From the NCBI GenBank assembly GCA_003220315.1, contig QHSA01000137.1, positions 1-48,447 on the forward strand: 48,447 bases of DNA, written 5' to 3'. Position numbers and translations under genes: made by a program. Of the stretch, positions 47,918 to 48,447 are shown one piece after another. The DNA is from Candidatus Rokuibacteriota bacterium (GTDB lineage Bacteria > Methylomirabilota > Methylomirabilia > Rokubacteriales > CSP1-6). Positions within the stretch are counted from its first letter, which is position 1. Each line of letters opens with the position of its first letter. The notes beneath the pieces were generated by a model. It saw nothing but the letters and a program-made list of their open reading frames with translations, was not told where the DNA came from and searched no databases.

Positions 47918-48447
47918 GTGCGGCACGTCGGCTCGCGCGCGAAGCGTCCGGACGATCCCCGCATCCTCACCGGGCGCGGGCGCTACGTCGACGACCTGAT
48001 CCTGCCGCGTATGGTCCACGTCGCCTTCGTCCGGAGCGTTCACGCCCACGCGCGCCTCGGGCGCGTCGGCGTCGGCGCGGCTCGTCGCGCGCCGGACGTC
48101 GTCGGCGTGCTCACCGGTGCGGAGGCGGCGCGCCTCTGCAAACCCTATCGCGGCGTGCTCGCCCACTACCGGGGCATGAAGACCGGCGCGATGCAGCCGC
48201 TCGCCGTGGAGCGCGTCCGCTACGTCGGCGAGCCGATCGTCGCCGTGGCCGCGACGTCCCGGGCGGCCGCCGAGGACGCCGCGCGCCGCGTCGCCGTCGA
48301 GTACGAGCCGCTCCCGGCCGTCCTCGACCCCGGGACGGCGCTCGCCCCGGGCGCGCCCCTGATCCACGAGGCGCTCGGCGACCACCTGATCTACGAGACG
48401 CGCCTCACCGCGGGCGACGTGGCCGGCGCGCTCGCGGCGGCCCACCG
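47918..48447 (+). CDS. Molybdenum hydroxylase large subunit (CoxL / xanthine dehydrogenase family), 5' part
   Basis: GTG 47918 opens a frame that runs off the window end, giving 176 codons. It begins VRHVGSRAKRPDDPRILTGRGRYVDDL, the standard start of aerobic CO dehydrogenase/xanthine oxidase large subunits (usually ...RxEDPRLLTGRGRYVDD). Further marks are VHVAFVRSVHAHARLGRV, VGVLTGAEAA, VRYVGEPIVAVAA and VEYEPLPAVLDP. These form the first (a/b hammerhead) domain. The catalytic motif that would separate CO dehydrogenase (AYxCSFR) from other hydroxylases lies beyond the window. It diverges from the liv-dpp operon. Confidence 0.85.
   Translation, partial: MRHVGSRAKRPDDPRILTGRGRYVDDLILPRMVHVAFVRSVHAHARLGRVGVGAARRAPDVVGVLTGAEAARLCKPYRGVLAHYRGMKTGAMQPLAVERVRYVGEPIVAVAATSRAAAEDAARRVAVEYEPLPAVLDPGTALAPGAPLIHEALGDHLIYETRLTAGDVAGALAAAH

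Noticed and set aside
45587-48445. A 952-codon minus-strand open frame across livK-livH and the CoxL start
   Set aside because: It overlaps livK and livH on the same strand in another frame and is antisense to the CoxL frame; all three have clear family signatures. Its composition is shadow-like.

Overview
This is a strongly G+C-rich bacterial segment with dense genes, many GTG starts, ATGA/GTGA start-stop overlaps and many Tat-type signal peptides. The gene content suggests a soil or subsurface bacterium of the Candidatus Rokubacteria / Methylomirabilota type: lanthanide-type PQQ alcohol dehydrogenases, REC-PilZ regulators, several branched-chain amino acid and peptide ABC transporters, and a CoxL-type molybdenum hydroxylase. 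That placement is inference from gene content; there is no rRNA in the window to confirm it.

Layout. 1-1.0 kb: the 3' end of a Pal/OmpA lipoprotein gene, then two small minus-strand genes. 1.1-7.0 kb: a periplasmic alcohol-oxidation region holding a Rieske protein plus PQQ dehydrogenase 1, a small cupin, then PQQ dehydrogenase 2 overlapping a gene that fuses a XoxJ-like binding protein to a cytochrome c. 7.0-14.3 kb: an SDR, a REC-PilZ regulator, a Tat-exported dienelactone hydrolase with a CMD protein, a DUF1614 membrane protein, a decayed SDR, a beta-barrel protein, a Tat-motif amidohydrolase and an FmdB-like zinc ribbon. 14.3-17.3 kb: a 1000-residue secreted Asp-box propeller protein. 17.7-20.7 kb: OsmC, FlK-like thioesterase, RRM protein, S21, DinB and DUF488 genes. 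20.9-24.9 kb: a second REC-PilZ, an NHL-type protein, a split chromate transporter and an HtrA protease. 24.9-27.6 kb (minus strand): DoxX, Gfo/Idh/MocA, SRPBCC and a peroxiredoxin-like protein. 27.7-37.5 kb: a Cys-repeat secreted protein, a sugar-type ABC importer, MoxR-DUF58-transglutaminase, a SET protein and LivG/LivF. 37.5-41.0 kb: acyl-CoA dehydrogenase, two VOC proteins and an epimerase. 41.2-47.7 kb (minus strand): a six-gene run joining peptide-type and branched-chain-type ABC importer subunits. 47.9 kb to the end: the start of a CoxL-like gene.

The most important observation is that two thiol-redox genes are each interrupted by one in-frame TGA at the exact position of a redox cysteine: OsmC at 18096-18098 and the peroxiredoxin-like gene at 27451-27453 on the minus strand. 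In both, coding resumes in frame and a small hairpin follows the TGA at the distance expected of a bacterial SECIS. The OsmC hairpin has the same GGUC apical loop as E. coli fdhF. Both are best read as selenoproteins, and conventional gene calling would truncate or split them.

Other notable points: both PQQ dehydrogenases carry the Asp-x-Asp pair typical of lanthanide enzymes but lack the vicinal cysteines. A three-way-junction inverted-repeat element lies at 3556-3622. Several promoters share a TTGACA, 17-18 nt, TATGAT/TAnnnT architecture.
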